NCBI RefSeq assembly: GCF_028994775.1
Contig: NZ_JAJQMN010000014.1
Location: 29,551-93,550, forward strand
Length of the DNA: 64,000 nt
Source: Promicromonospora iranensis
Lineage (GTDB): Bacteria > Actinomycetota > Actinomycetes > Actinomycetales > Cellulomonadaceae
Direction of reading: 5' to 3'
Within the stretch, counting starts at the first letter, position 1, and every line of letters begins with the position of its first letter. Of this stretch, positions 52,855 to 61,677 are shown piece by piece. The position numbers were made by a program, and so were the translations under genes. Below the pieces are notes generated by a model. The model ran no database searches. It was not told where the DNA came from and saw nothing but the letters and a program-made list of their open reading frames with translations.

Positions 52855-53715
52855 TCAGCGCTGCCGCTTGTCGTAGTCCATGCGCATGCTCTGGAAGATG
52901 ATTCTCTCCACAAGCTCGGGCAGGTTGTGGAACCGTTTGTTCCTGTCCATCGCGGTGATCCGGTCCATCTCCTGGGCCGTCAGGGCGAAGTCGAACAGCT
53001 CGAAGTTCGACCGGATGTGGGCAGGGTCGGTGGAGCCGGGGATGACGATCGTGTCGCCCTGGAGGTGCCATCGCAGGATGACCTGCGCCGGCGACTTCCC
53101 GTACTTCCGGCCCAGCTCGGCGAAGAGGGGTTCCGCGAGCAGCTCCCGGTCGCCGCGCCCGAGCGGGAACCAGCCCGCCACGACCGTGCCGAACTGCTCG
53201 AGGAAGGCCTTCTGCTCACGCTGCTGGAAGTAGGGGTGGCGTTCGATCTGGGCGACGGCGGGGAGCACGGTCGCCCTGCTGATGAGGTCCGTCAGCCTTC
53301 GATGGTTGAAGTTGCTGATGCCGATCGAGCGCACCTTGCCCGCCCCGACGGCGTCCTCCATCGCCTTCCAGGAACCGTTGTAGTCGCCGTACTGCTGGTG
53401 CACCAGCAAGAGGTCCAGGTAGTCGGTGTCGAGCCGCTTGAGCGTGCGGTCGATCGCGGCCGACATCCTCGTGTACCCGGAGTCGGTCGACCATACCTTC
53501 GAGGTCAGGTAGATCTCCTCCCGCGGCAGGCCGCTGTCCCGGACGGCCTGGCCGACAGCGCGCTCGTTCAGGTACGTGTTGGCGGTGTCCACCGAGCGGT
53601 AACCGACCTGGAACGCACGGGCCAGCGCCGGGCCGACGTCGGCGGAACGAACCTGGTTGACGCCGATGCCGAGCTTCGGGATCTGGTAGCCGTCGTTCAG
53701 CGTGAAAGTCTCCAC
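52855..53715 (-). CDS. Aldo/keto reductase
   Basis: A 286-residue NADPH-dependent aldehyde/ketone reductase of the AKR5-like (2,5-diketo-D-gluconate reductase) group. Catalytic residues are in order: VDTANTYLNE (Asp and Tyr), LTSKVW (Lys), LVHQQYG (His) and SIGISNFNHRRL; the cofactor-binding end IPGSTDPAHIRSNFELFDF is present. The start is GTG 53715, four bases after the stop of the Tat SDR gene, so the two form an operon. The substrate is not known. Confidence 0.9.
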   Translation of the reverse strand: METFTLNDGYQIPKLGIGVNQVRSADVGPALARAFQVGYRSVDTANTYLNERAVGQAVRDSGLPREEIYLTSKVWSTDSGYTRMSAAIDRTLKRLDTDYLDLLLVHQQYGDYNGSWKAMEDAVGAGKVRSIGISNFNHRRLTDLISRATVLPAVAQIERHPYFQQREQKAFLEQFGTVVAGWFPLGRGDRELLAEPLFAELGRKYGKSPAQVILRWHLQGDTIVIPGSTDPAHIRSNFELFDFALTAQEMDRITAMDRNKRFHNLPELVERIIFQSMRMDYDKRQR

Positions 53716-53719
53716 GGGA

Positions 53720-54844
53720 TCAGCCCGCCCGCCCGAACGTGACCCCGCCGAGCTGGTCGAGCGTGGTCCACAGCCTGGCCGCGACCTGCTGGTCCTCGGC
53801 TTGTTCAGGAATGCCGGCCCAGGCGGGCAGGCCGCTGAGCCCCATGAATCCGGCTGGACCGTAGTACGCGCCCGCCTCGGCCTGCGGTGACGTCGCCGCA
53901 TACAGGGTTGGCAGAGCTCCCTGAGCGCCTGGCTGGTACAGGAAAGGCATGTACCTGTGATTGCGCCCCTCCGTGCTGTCCGGACCAGGGCCGTCCGGGA
54001 TCAGGTTGGTACGGGCGACGCCGGGGTGGGCGGCTATGGACGAGATTCCCCAGCCTCGCGCCGTGCTGCGCCGCTGCATCTCGAAGGCGAGCATGAGGTT
54101 GGCGAGCTTGGAGTTGCTGTAGGCCGCCCCGTAGTCGTACTCGTGAGTGGCTTGCAGGTCGTCGAAGTTGATCGTCCCGGTGGCGGCACGAAGGCTGGAG
54201 ACCCAGACGACCCGGGGCGCCTCTGCTGCGCGCAGCAGAGGCAGGAGCCGGGCGGTCAACGCGAAGTGACCGATCGTGTTCGTGGCCAGGACCCGTTCGA
54301 ATCCATCGGCGCTCACCTGGCGGGCCAGCTGCCCCCCGTCAGCGGCGTTGTTGACGAGAAGATCCAGGCTCGTTCGTGAAGCACGCATGCGCTCCGTGAA
54401 GGCTGCGACCGAAGCGAGGTCCGCCAGGTCGAGCGTCTCGAAGCGGATCGAAGCGCCGGGAACGTCGGCCCTGATGCGCCGGACAGCCTCCGCGCCCCGT
54501 TCCTGGTTGCGGGACGCGATCGTCACCTCCGCGCCGGCACGGGCGAGCTCAAGGGCATTGTGATAGCCCAGGCCGCTCCGGTCCTCCACGGGATAGCCGT
54601 TGCCGCCCGTGACGAGCGCCGAGCGCCCCCGCAGCGAGGGAACGTCAGCTGCCGTCCAGTCGGGGATCCTCGGCAGGCCCTGCTGACGCGGGGACATCTC
54701 CGGCCGGTTCGCCACGAAGGCGGCTGTGCCACCGCCGACGATCGCGACCCCGGCACCAACACCGACGAGTCGGACGAACGTGCGGCGGGACAATCCCTTT
54801 CTCTCGACCTCGACGGGACCGTTCTCTCCTGGCGGGTGTGTCAT
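53720..54844 (-). CDS. Tat-exported SDR-like oxidoreductase
   Basis: A 374-residue protein. A twin-arginine leader (SRRTFVRLVGVGAG, R20-R21) precedes an SDR domain with TGGNG at 79-83 followed after an insertion by GLG, NNA at 165-167 and Tyr242-x3-Lys246. SDRs are normally cytoplasmic; export by Tat suggests that the enzyme folds with NAD(P) inside and then works outside, or that it has lost redox function. The glycine motif is atypical. The ATG at 54844 has GGGAG nine bases upstream. It is followed closely by an aldo/keto reductase gene. Confidence 0.85.
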   Translation of the reverse strand: MTHPPGENGPVEVERKGLSRRTFVRLVGVGAGVAIVGGGTAAFVANRPEMSPRQQGLPRIPDWTAADVPSLRGRSALVTGGNGYPVEDRSGLGYHNALELARAGAEVTIASRNQERGAEAVRRIRADVPGASIRFETLDLADLASVAAFTERMRASRTSLDLLVNNAADGGQLARQVSADGFERVLATNTIGHFALTARLLPLLRAAEAPRVVWVSSLRAATGTINFDDLQATHEYDYGAAYSNSKLANLMLAFEMQRRSTARGWGISSIAAHPGVARTNLIPDGPGPDSTEGRNHRYMPFLYQPGAQGALPTLYAATSPQAEAGAYYGPAGFMGLSGLPAWAGIPEQAEDQQVAARLWTTLDQLGGVTFGRAG

Positions 54845-54925
54845 CTCGGGGGCTCCCTGGTGTGCGCGCCGGGCGAGGACATCGAGCGTGTCCCGATCCT
54901 TCGCTGAGTGGGTGTGACCCGAGAA

Positions 54926-54945
54926 GGCTCGCGCGTCGGCGAGCC
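54926..54945 (-). terminator. 7-bp hairpin after the TetR gene
   Basis: GGCTCGC (54926-54932) pairs with GCGAGCC (54939-54945) around six bases. It lies in the 205-base gap downstream of the TetR gene on the minus strand and upstream of the Tat SDR. Rho-independent activity is uncertain. Confidence 0.35.
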
Positions 54946-55049
54946 GGCATCCAGGACCTTGCGATCCGTGGACAGCCGAGCCGTGGCAGAACACGACCTG
55001 CTCATCGGACGACCGAGCCCCACCTCGCCGTCCGGCAGCTTCCGGCGTC

Positions 55050-55664
55050 CTACGGGGTCGTCAGGAGTGTCGTGACGAAGCCCCGGATCCGGTCCACGTC
55101 GACGTCGGTGTACAGCGAGCCCTCGTCGGAGCTCTCCGGGAGCGGCTTCTCGACGCCGAACAAGGCCTGGAAGAAGCGGGGGTGGAGCGAGCGACCGAGC
55201 AGGTCGGTCGCGAGCTCGCCGGACGCGGGCCCTGGGATCTCGAGCCGCTCCGTGAGGAACGACGCGAGGCGCTCCTGGGAGGTGCGGAAGATGGCGTCGT
55301 AGTACTGGCTCGACGCGTCCGGAAGGCGTTCGGCCTCCGCGATCCCCATCCGGCAGGTACGCAGCGCCGGCTCACGCAGGAGGAGCTGGAGAAAGCGTGC
55401 GCAGTACACCGTCACCGCCTCGGTGGCGTCGTCGCTGTAGGTGTCAGGGGTCTTGAGGCGGTTGAGATACATCGTGCGGGCGAGCTCGAACACCGCGCGG
55501 AACAGCGCGTCCTTGCTCGGGAAGCGTGTGTACAGGGACCTCTTGGACGTGGAGGCGCGTGCGGCGACCACGTCCATGGAGGTGCGCTCGAAGCCCAGCT
55601 CGAGGAACACGTCCTTGGCAGACCACAGGATGTGTTCCTTGAGCTCTTCCCCGCGGCGTCCCAC
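55050..55664 (-). CDS. TetR family transcriptional regulator
   Basis: A 204-residue repressor: HTH at about 10-58 (LELGFERTSMDVVAARASTS, then KRSLYTRFPSKDALFRAV) and a C-terminal TetR_C-type domain (LREPALRTCRMGIAEAERLP). The start is GTG 55664. A 17-base operator core just upstream of the gene recurs in front of the Pao-like operon at 57037, so it probably represses itself, the pao-like operon and possibly the PQQ-type dehydrogenase. Confidence 0.88.
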   Translation of the reverse strand: MGRRGEELKEHILWSAKDVFLELGFERTSMDVVAARASTSKRSLYTRFPSKDALFRAVFELARTMYLNRLKTPDTYSDDATEAVTVYCARFLQLLLREPALRTCRMGIAEAERLPDASSQYYDAIFRTSQERLASFLTERLEIPGPASGELATDLLGRSLHPRFFQALFGVEKPLPESSDEGSLYTDVDVDRIRGFVTTLLTTP

Positions 55665-55694
55665 CGGCCTGCCTCCGTCGTGATCGAGATTTTC

Positions 55695-55711
55695 GGTACG
55701 ACGGAGTTTAC
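55695..55711. promoter_or_regulatory. TetR operator copy 1
   Basis: GGTACG-n3-GAGTTTAC matches, at every fixed base, the element at 57037-57053. It lies 31 bases upstream of the TetR GTG. The left GTAAAC half-site present in copy 2 is degenerate here. Confidence 0.6.
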
Positions 55712-55783
55712 GCGGCGGGCCGTTCCGCGCGGCCCAGCCGATCCGTGCCGGCCGGGCCGCCCGTCAGCCCGCGCACGGCCGGA

Positions 55784-56944
55784 TCACTCGTCGAGCTCGA
55801 TCCGCAGGATGCGGTCGTCACCTTCCTCGGGGCTGGCTCCGCCCCAGGACGCACCGTCCGTCTCCGAGGTGGTGACCCAGAGCGTCCCGTCGGGTGCGGC
55901 CTGGACGGTCCGCAGGCGCCCGTACTCGCCTTCGAGGTGAGAGATCGGGTCGCCGGCCGCCTCGCCGCCGTCGACGGGCAGCTGCCACAGCCGCTGGCCC
56001 CTGAGTCCCGCCATCCAGAGCGATCCGGCGGCATAGGCGATGCCGGAGGGTGAGGCTTCCTCGGTGGCGAACGTGAACAGGGGCGGCACGCCCGCGGAGC
56101 CGAGGGAGCCCTCGCTGTCCGGCCAGCCGTAGTCGCTTCCCGGCACGATCACGTTGACCTCGTCCTGCTCCTGGTCGCCGAACTCCGAGGAGTACGCGGT
56201 CCCGTCCGGCCCGAAGGTGATGCCCTGGACGTTGCGGTGCCCGGTGGTGTAGACGGGGCTGTCGGAGGGGTTGTCCGACGGAACCGTCCCGTCGGGGCGG
56301 ATCCGCAGGATCTTTCCGTTCAGGCTGTCCGGGTCGGGGGCGAGCGCCGGCTCGTCGGCGTCGCCCGTGGTGATCCACAGCGCCCCGGTCCGGTCGAAGG
56401 CGAGCCGACCACCCTGGTGCCGACCCGTGCCCAGGCGGATCCCGTCGAGCACGACCCTGGCCTGGGTGAACGAGCCGAACTCGGAGTCGAGCTCGAGTGC
56501 GACGACACGGTTGTCCGACGCGGTGGAGACGAAGGCGTAGACGGTGCGGTCCCGGGCGATGTCCGGGGATGCCGCGAGGCCGAGCAGGCCGCTGTCGGGT
56601 GCGGTGGCCGCGCCGTCGACCTGCCCCACCGAACGGTGGTCGCCGGTCCCGGGATCGACCCGGCGGATCTCGAAGGTGTTCCTGGAGGACACGAGCGCCG
56701 ACCCGTCCGGGAGGAACGTGAGGCCCCACGGGGTGTCCAGACCGGTGGCGAGCTCCGTGACGCGTCCCGGCGAGGCGAGCTCGCCGGGCGCGGCATCCGC
56801 CGGCGCTGACGTACCCGACGGCGCCGCGGAACCAGGTCCGGGGCTCGCGGTCGAGGATGGTGGAGGGCCGGCACAGGAGGACAGGAGGACGGCGAGTGAC
56901 AGGGTCGCGGCGAGTGCCGTGGCGGCCGGCCGGGTGACGAGCAT
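55784..56944 (-). CDS. PQQ-type sugar dehydrogenase (glucose/sorbosone dehydrogenase-like) lipoprotein
   Basis: A 386-residue exported protein. The signal peptide ends in the lipobox LLSSC (Cys24), followed by a Ser/Pro/Ala linker. The six-bladed propeller has family motifs: [49 protein letters not shown] (with the conserved catalytic-region His), [34 protein letters not shown] and GWP. Soluble aldose-sugar dehydrogenases of this type use PQQ and Ca2+. No PQQ synthesis genes are in the window. It diverges from the Pao-like operon and shares its regulatory region. Confidence 0.88.
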   Translation of the reverse strand: MLVTRPAATALAATLSLAVLLSSCAGPPPSSTASPGPGSAAPSGTSAPADAAPGELASPGRVTELATGLDTPWGLTFLPDGSALVSSRNTFEIRRVDPGTGDHRSVGQVDGAATAPDSGLLGLAASPDIARDRTVYAFVSTASDNRVVALELDSEFGSFTQARVVLDGIRLGTGRHQGGRLAFDRTGALWITTGDADEPALAPDPDSLNGKILRIRPDGTVPSDNPSDSPVYTTGHRNVQGITFGPDGTAYSSEFGDQEQDEVNVIVPGSDYGWPDSEGSLGSAGVPPLFTFATEEASPSGIAYAAGSLWMAGLRGQRLWQLPVDGGEAAGDPISHLEGEYGRLRTVQAAPDGTLWVTTSETDGASWGGASPEEGDDRILRIELDE

Positions 56945-57030
56945 GGGCAGCTCCGATCGTGGAGGTGGGCGGGACCGAACCGTCTACCGGGGAGACGTGC
57001 GCTCCTCGCCGGACCTTGTCGGGTCCAAAA

Positions 57031-57053
57031 GTAAACGGTACGGTTGAGTTTAC
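57031..57053. promoter_or_regulatory. TetR operator copy 2
   Basis: GTAAAC (57031-57036) and GTTTAC (57048-57053) are inverted around GGTACGGTTGA. The last 17 bases match the element upstream of the TetR gene at 55695. It lies 67 bases before the pao-like operon start and 87 bases before the divergent dehydrogenase. Confidence 0.65.
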
Positions 57054-57119
57054 CAGCCGTCCTGTCCCGGCCGGCATTCCGTTCGGGACAGGTTCACGAC
57101 AAGACCGAGTGAGGTCGAC

Positions 57120-57773
57120 ATGTCTACCGATGTACAGGAGCCCGAGCTCCAGCCAGAAGAAGGACGCCCCTCCCCTCTGAGCAGACGCACCTTCATCGCC
57201 GCTACGGGTACCGCGACGGGAGTAGCCGTCGCAGCCGGGGTGACCGGGTCGGGCACCCGTCCGGTATCCGCCACCGAGGATGTGGCGAGCGAGCTCGCGG
57301 ACGGCACGACGAGCCAGGTCTCCTTCCTGCTCAACGGGCGCCGCCAGTCGCTGGTCGTCGACAACCGAGCCTCCCTGCTCGATCTGCTGCGCGAGCGGCT
57401 GGACCTGACCGGGACCAAGAAGGGCTGCGACGCCGGTGCCTGCGGGGCCTGCACGGTCCATGTCGACGGCCGCCGGGTCAACGCCTGCCTCACCTTCGCC
57501 GCCAGGCTCGACGGCGCGCAGGTCACCACCATCGAGGGCCTCGCGCCCGACGGCGACCTGCACCCGCTGCAACGAGCGTTCATCGAGCAGGACGCCCTGC
57601 AGTGCGGGTTCTGCACGCCCGGCCAGATCATGTCGGGCGTGGCCTGCATCCGCGAGGGACACACGGAATCCCCGGAGGAGATCCGGGAGTGGATGAGCGG
57701 CAACATCTGCCGGTGCGGCTGCTACGTCAAGATCGTCCGTGCGGTCGACCACGTCGCCACAGGCGGGAGGTAG
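57120..57773 (+). CDS. paoA: Tat-exported [2Fe-2S] subunit of a PaoABC-type aldehyde dehydrogenase
   Basis: A 217-residue iron-sulfur subunit. The twin-arginine leader LSRRTFIAATG has R22-R23. The plant-type cluster ligands are Cys103, Cys108, Cys111 and Cys123, and the second cluster uses Cys162, Cys165, Cys197 and Cys199 (CGFCTPGQ and ICRCG). In E. coli PaoA the same leader exports the whole heterotrimer. It is first of three genes, with five bases between its stop and the next ATG. The complex should oxidise aldehydes, especially aromatic ones, at the outer face. Confidence 0.9.
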   Translation: MSTDVQEPELQPEEGRPSPLSRRTFIAATGTATGVAVAAGVTGSGTRPVSATEDVASELADGTTSQVSFLLNGRRQSLVVDNRASLLDLLRERLDLTGTKKGCDAGACGACTVHVDGRRVNACLTFAARLDGAQVTTIEGLAPDGDLHPLQRAFIEQDALQCGFCTPGQIMSGVACIREGHTESPEEIREWMSGNICRCGCYVKIVRAVDHVATGGR

Positions 57774-57778
57774 GCGCC

Positions 57779-58759
57779 ATGTTCCCCTTCACCTACACCA
57801 GGGCGACCTCCGTCCACGAAGCGATCGAAGCCGGTGAGCGCGGAGGCAGGTACATCGCCGGGGGCACCACCCTGGTGGACCTCATGCGCGAGACGGTCGA
57901 GCGCCCACGCGCCCTCGTCGACATCGTCGGCCTTCCCCTGTCCGACGTCAGCGCCACGCCGCGTGGCGGCCTCCGCATCGGAGCACTCGCCCGGATGGCG
58001 GACGTCGCCGCGGACCCCGTCGTGCGGCAGACCTACCCCGCCGTCGCGCAGGCGCTGGAGCTGAGCGCCTCGGCGCAGCTGCGCAACATGGCCACCATCG
58101 GCGGCAACGTCATGCAGCGCCCGCGATGCGCGTACTTCCGCGACGTCTCGGCTCCCTGCAACCGGCGCGAGCCCGGTTCGGGCTGCTCGGCCCTGGAGGG
58201 CTACAACCGGACCCACGCCATCCTCGGAACGTCCGAACACTGCGTCGCGACGCACCCGTCGGACCTGGCGGTCGTCCTGACGGCGCTTGAGGCCACCGTG
58301 CACATGGTCGGCCCGGAGGGCCGACGGGCCACACCGATCGGCCAGTTCCTGCTGCAGCCCGGCGACACGCCGGACCGGGAGCAGGACCTCCGACCCGGTG
58401 AGCTGATCGTGGCCCTCGAGATACCCCCGCTCCCGCGGCCACTGCGGTCCGGGTACCTGAAGGTGCGCGACCGGGAGAGCTACGAGTTCGCGCTCACCTC
58501 CGTCGCCGTCGCGCTGCACATCAGGGGTGGCGTGATCCACACAGCCAAGGTCGCCGCCGGCGGGGTGGGCACCATTCCCTGGAAGCTCCCGGCCGTCGAG
58601 CAGCACCTCGTCGGCAGACGCCCCTCGCCCGACCTCTGGGCACAGGCCGCCGAACGAGCCGCCGACGGGGCGCGACCACTGGTCCACAACGGATTCAAGA
58701 CCGAGCTGCTGCGACGCACCGTCGAACGCCAGCTCCGCATCGTAGGAGGGCGCTCATGA
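57779..58759 (+). CDS. paoB: FAD-binding subunit of the PaoABC-type aldehyde dehydrogenase, with extra Fe-S ligands
   Basis: A 326-residue FAD subunit (molybdopterin dehydrogenase FAD-binding fold). FAD contacts are YIAGGTTLVDLMRE and ATIGGNVMQRPRC. An inserted loop carries Cys117, Cys127, Cys136 and Cys155 in the spacing that binds a [4Fe-4S] cluster in E. coli PaoB, a mark that separates this branch from most xanthine dehydrogenases. The ATG at 57779 has GGGAGG upstream. Its stop overlaps the next gene by ATGA. Confidence 0.92.
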   Translation: MFPFTYTRATSVHEAIEAGERGGRYIAGGTTLVDLMRETVERPRALVDIVGLPLSDVSATPRGGLRIGALARMADVAADPVVRQTYPAVAQALELSASAQLRNMATIGGNVMQRPRCAYFRDVSAPCNRREPGSGCSALEGYNRTHAILGTSEHCVATHPSDLAVVLTALEATVHMVGPEGRRATPIGQFLLQPGDTPDREQDLRPGELIVALEIPPLPRPLRSGYLKVRDRESYEFALTSVAVALHIRGGVIHTAKVAAGGVGTIPWKLPAVEQHLVGRRPSPDLWAQAAERAADGARPLVHNGFKTELLRRTVERQLRIVGGRS

Positions 58760-60996
58760 CCCCCCAGCCTGCCCCGCGGCCCGCCCGGCAGCCCCAGGCC
58801 GCGGTCGGCACGCCGCGGTCCCGCGTCGACGGACGTCTCAAGGTGACCGGCCAGGCCCGCTTCGCCGCGGACCACGGCCCCGCCGACGGCATCGACGGGA
58901 TCGTGCACGCGGTACTCGTGGACGCCACCATCGGCAGGGGAAGGATCACCAGCATCGAGGCCCGCGCCGCCCTGGCCGTCCCGGACGTCCTCACCGTGAT
59001 CCACCACGGGAACGCGCCGCGGCTGCCGTACCGGGACAACTCCTTCCCCGACTCGATCCACCCGCCCGGCGAGCGGTTGCGCGCGTTCCAGGACAACCAT
59101 GTCCGGTTCTTCGGACAACCGGTCGCCGTCGTCGTCGCCACGACCCTGGAGGCGGCGCGGCACGCCGCTCGCCTCGTCGAGGTCACCTACGACGCGGAGC
59201 CCCCACAGCTCGACCTCGTGACGGCACCCGCCCACGAGCCCGACATCTACACCCGGGGCGACGCCGCAGCCGCGCTCGCCTCGGCCCCGGTGCAGCTCGA
59301 GATGACCTACCGGATGGGGCGGAACCACCACAACGCGATGGAACCGCACGCGATAGTGGCGCGCTGGGACGGCGACCGCCTCACGGTCTGGGAGAAGACC
59401 CAGTGGGTCGCCGACCCCAGGAACGAGCTCGCGGCGGTCTTCGGGATCCCCCAGGCCGCCGTGCGGTGCTACTCGCGCTTCGTCGGCGGAGCGTTCGGCA
59501 ACTCCGGACGCACCTGGGTCCACTCCGTGGCCGCGGCGCTGGCGGCCCGGGAGCTTCGTCGCCCGGTCAAGCTCGTCCTCAGCAGGAGACAGCTCTACTT
59601 CGGCATCGGGTTCCGCCCGGCCTACGAGTACGGCGTGCGCCTCGGTAGCGAGCGAGATGGCCGGCTGACCGCCGTCGTGCACGACGTGCGGGGCGAGACC
59701 TCCCGCTACGAGCGCCACTCGGACGACCTCGCACTGGGCCGGATGCTCTACGACACGCCGAACTTCCGGCAGGACGTACGGCTCGTTCCCCTGGACGTCA
59801 ACACACCGACGTGGATGCGTGGCCCGGGGTGGTCCACCACGGCGACCGCCCTGGAGACCTCCCTGGACGAGCTGGCGCACGAGCTCGGCATCGACCCGAT
59901 CGAGCTGCGGATCCGCAACGAACCCGCCGACGACCCCGCGACCGGTCAGCCGTTCTCCACCAGGCGGCTCCACGAGTGCTACACGACCGGCATGCGCGAG
60001 TTCGGCTGGCACCGGCGCAGCTCCCGTCCGCGGGCGGTCCGCGAGGGCGACTGGCTGATCGGTATGGGTATGGCGGCCGGGGCCTACCCGGCCGAGAGCG
60101 CCCCCGCGCAGGCGCACGCCCGGCTCGGCGCCGACGGAACCGTCGTCGTCCGTTCGGCGAGCAGCGACATGGGCCCGGGCACGACGACGTCGATGGCACA
60201 GGTCGCCGCCGACGCCCTCGGTCTGCCGATGTGGAGCGTGCAGTTCCAGCTCGGCGACTCCATGATGCCCCCGGCCCCCGTGCACGCGCTGGCCTGGACC
60301 ATGGCGAGCGTGGGCTCCGCCGTCCAGGCGACCTGCGACAGGCTGCGGCGCAAGGCGGTCGCCCTGGCGGTGGGCGACGACCGGTCGCCCTTGCACGGCG
60401 TGCCCGCCGACGAGGTCGTCGTGCGGCGCGGGTGGCTGCACACCAGGGCGGATCCGCGCCGTGGCGAGACCTATCAGCAGCTGCTGGCACGCAACGGCCG
60501 GACCCATCTCGAGGCGGTCGGTGGCTACGAGCCGCCCGAGGAGATCCGGTACTCGATGTACGCCTACAGCGCGATCTTCGCCGAGGTCGCCGTCGACGCC
60601 CGGCTCGGGATCGTGCGGGTCCGCCGGATGCTCGGGGTCTTCGACGCCGGACGCATCGTCAACCCCAAGCTCGCCGACAGCCAGGCCCACGGTGGCATGA
60701 TCGGCGGCCTGGGCCAAGCCCTGCTGGAGCACACCGTCACCGACCCGCGTGACGGCCGGATCCTGAACGCCAACCTCGCGGACTACCTCGTGCCGACCAA
60801 CGCGGACGCGACCGACATCCGTGCGATCTATATCGAAGGCGTCGACAACGAGGCCGCACCGATCGGCGTCAAAGGGCTCGGCGAGGTCGTGCAGGTCGGC
60901 GTGGCGCCCGCGATCGCCAACGCCGTCTTCAACGCGACAGGACGCCGGGTCCGCGACCTGCCCATCACGCCCGAGGCCCTGCTCATGCCCCGGTGA
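58756..60996 (+). CDS. paoC: Molybdenum-cofactor subunit of the PaoABC-type aldehyde dehydrogenase
   Basis: A 746-residue catalytic subunit of the xanthine oxidase family. RVDGRLKVTGQARFAAD opens it. FVGGAFGNSGRTWVHSVAAA and SSDMGPGTTTSMAQVAADAL are molybdopterin-cytosine-dinucleotide sites. The catalytic base is the Glu in GVKGLGE (about residue 710). The length fits PaoC. It has no signal peptide of its own, as expected if it is carried out by the Tat leader of the Fe-S subunit. It needs MCD cofactor and a sulfuration factor, neither encoded here. Confidence 0.92.
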   Translation: MTPQPAPRPARQPQAAVGTPRSRVDGRLKVTGQARFAADHGPADGIDGIVHAVLVDATIGRGRITSIEARAALAVPDVLTVIHHGNAPRLPYRDNSFPDSIHPPGERLRAFQDNHVRFFGQPVAVVVATTLEAARHAARLVEVTYDAEPPQLDLVTAPAHEPDIYTRGDAAAALASAPVQLEMTYRMGRNHHNAMEPHAIVARWDGDRLTVWEKTQWVADPRNELAAVFGIPQAAVRCYSRFVGGAFGNSGRTWVHSVAAALAARELRRPVKLVLSRRQLYFGIGFRPAYEYGVRLGSERDGRLTAVVHDVRGETSRYERHSDDLALGRMLYDTPNFRQDVRLVPLDVNTPTWMRGPGWSTTATALETSLDELAHELGIDPIELRIRNEPADDPATGQPFSTRRLHECYTTGMREFGWHRRSSRPRAVREGDWLIGMGMAAGAYPAESAPAQAHARLGADGTVVVRSASSDMGPGTTTSMAQVAADALGLPMWSVQFQLGDSMMPPAPVHALAWTMASVGSAVQATCDRLRRKAVALAVGDDRSPLHGVPADEVVVRRGWLHTRADPRRGETYQQLLARNGRTHLEAVGGYEPPEEIRYSMYAYSAIFAEVAVDARLGIVRVRRMLGVFDAGRIVNPKLADSQAHGGMIGGLGQALLEHTVTDPRDGRILNANLADYLVPTNADATDIRAIYIEGVDNEAAPIGVKGLGEVVQVGVAPAIANAVFNATGRRVRDLPITPEALLMPR

Positions 60997-61020
60997 CGAC
61001 GCACCGGTGGTCACGAGCGA

Positions 61021-61056
61021 CCCGAGCCCCACCTCGGGCACCACCCGGAGCTCCGG
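61021..61056. terminator. Short hairpins after the pao-like operon
   Basis: CCCGAG/CTCGGG (61021-61038, six-base loop) is followed by the palindrome CCGGAGCTCCGG (61045-61056). They lie between convergent genes and may end the pao transcript. The stems are short, so the call is tentative. Confidence 0.35.
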
Positions 61057-61066
61057 CTCACGCCGT

Positions 61067-61080
61067 TGTTGACATGTCAT
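61067..61080. promoter_or_regulatory. Second copy of the MarR palindrome
   Basis: TGTTGACATGTCAT matches the first 13 of the 16 bases of the palindrome at 61662-61677. It overlaps the stop codon of the membrane-protein gene and lies at the far end of that gene. Confidence 0.5.
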
Positions 61081-61607
61081 CCGCCTGCCAGAACAGCACG
61101 GGGAGCGGGCGGCTCCTCGGACTCCTGCCCATAGATGGCGACCAGGGCGAACCACACCGCGGTGACGATCCCCGCCGGACTGAGGAACTCCTCGGGCACT
61201 GTCGTGCCGACGAAGGAGTATCCACCGAGCCACACGCCAGAGACGAGTCCGGCGACACGCACGAGCCAGGATCGGGACACCAGCGAGCTTGCGACGATCC
61301 AGACACCGGCAAGGACGTGACCGCCGAGACGGACCGCCCACGCGGTCTCGTAGGAGATGTCGTTGATCATCAGGATGCCTGCCAGAACGTCCAGGGCGAC
61401 CCAGCCGTACCCGGCAGCCCTGGCCCATGGTGCGGCGTCCAGGCGCGACACGAGGAGCAGGATCGAGAGGTGGAAGAAGACGCCGAGGTACTCCCCCCAC
61501 ACCACGGTGGGGTCGATCAGCAGAGCGAGCACGACGGGGACGAAGAGCGCGAGCGGGAGGAGTGCGATGTAGCGCAGGCCGACGTAGCGCCGTTGAGAGT
61601 CGAGCAC
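61077..61607 (-). CDS. Multi-pass membrane protein, probable MarR target
   Basis: A 176-residue protein with about five hydrophobic segments (YIALLPLALFVPVVLALLID; EYLGVFFHLSILLLVSRLDA; GWVALDVLAGILMINDISYE; GGHVLAGVWIVASSLVSRSW; GIVTAVWFALVAIYGQ). I do not recognise the family. The GTG at 61607 is preferred because an earlier ATG at 61670 would overlap the MarR start. It diverges from the MarR gene, and copies of the MarR palindrome flank it on both sides. Confidence 0.65.
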   Translation of the reverse strand: MLDSQRRYVGLRYIALLPLALFVPVVLALLIDPTVVWGEYLGVFFHLSILLLVSRLDAAPWARAAGYGWVALDVLAGILMINDISYETAWAVRLGGHVLAGVWIVASSLVSRSWLVRVAGLVSGVWLGGYSFVGTTVPEEFLSPAGIVTAVWFALVAIYGQESEEPPAPRAVLAGG

Positions 61608-61661
61608 GGAGGAACCCCTAGGATTGTGGCGATACTGGTTCGACCTACGATAGAAAGCGAA

Positions 61662-61677
61662 TGTTGACATGTCAACA
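61662..61677. promoter_or_regulatory. MarR operator overlapping the start codon
   Basis: TGTTGACATGTCAACA is a perfect 16-base palindrome. The ATG of the MarR gene (61669-61671) lies at its centre, so binding would block transcription start or early elongation of the gene and the divergent membrane-protein promoter. Confidence 0.75.
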
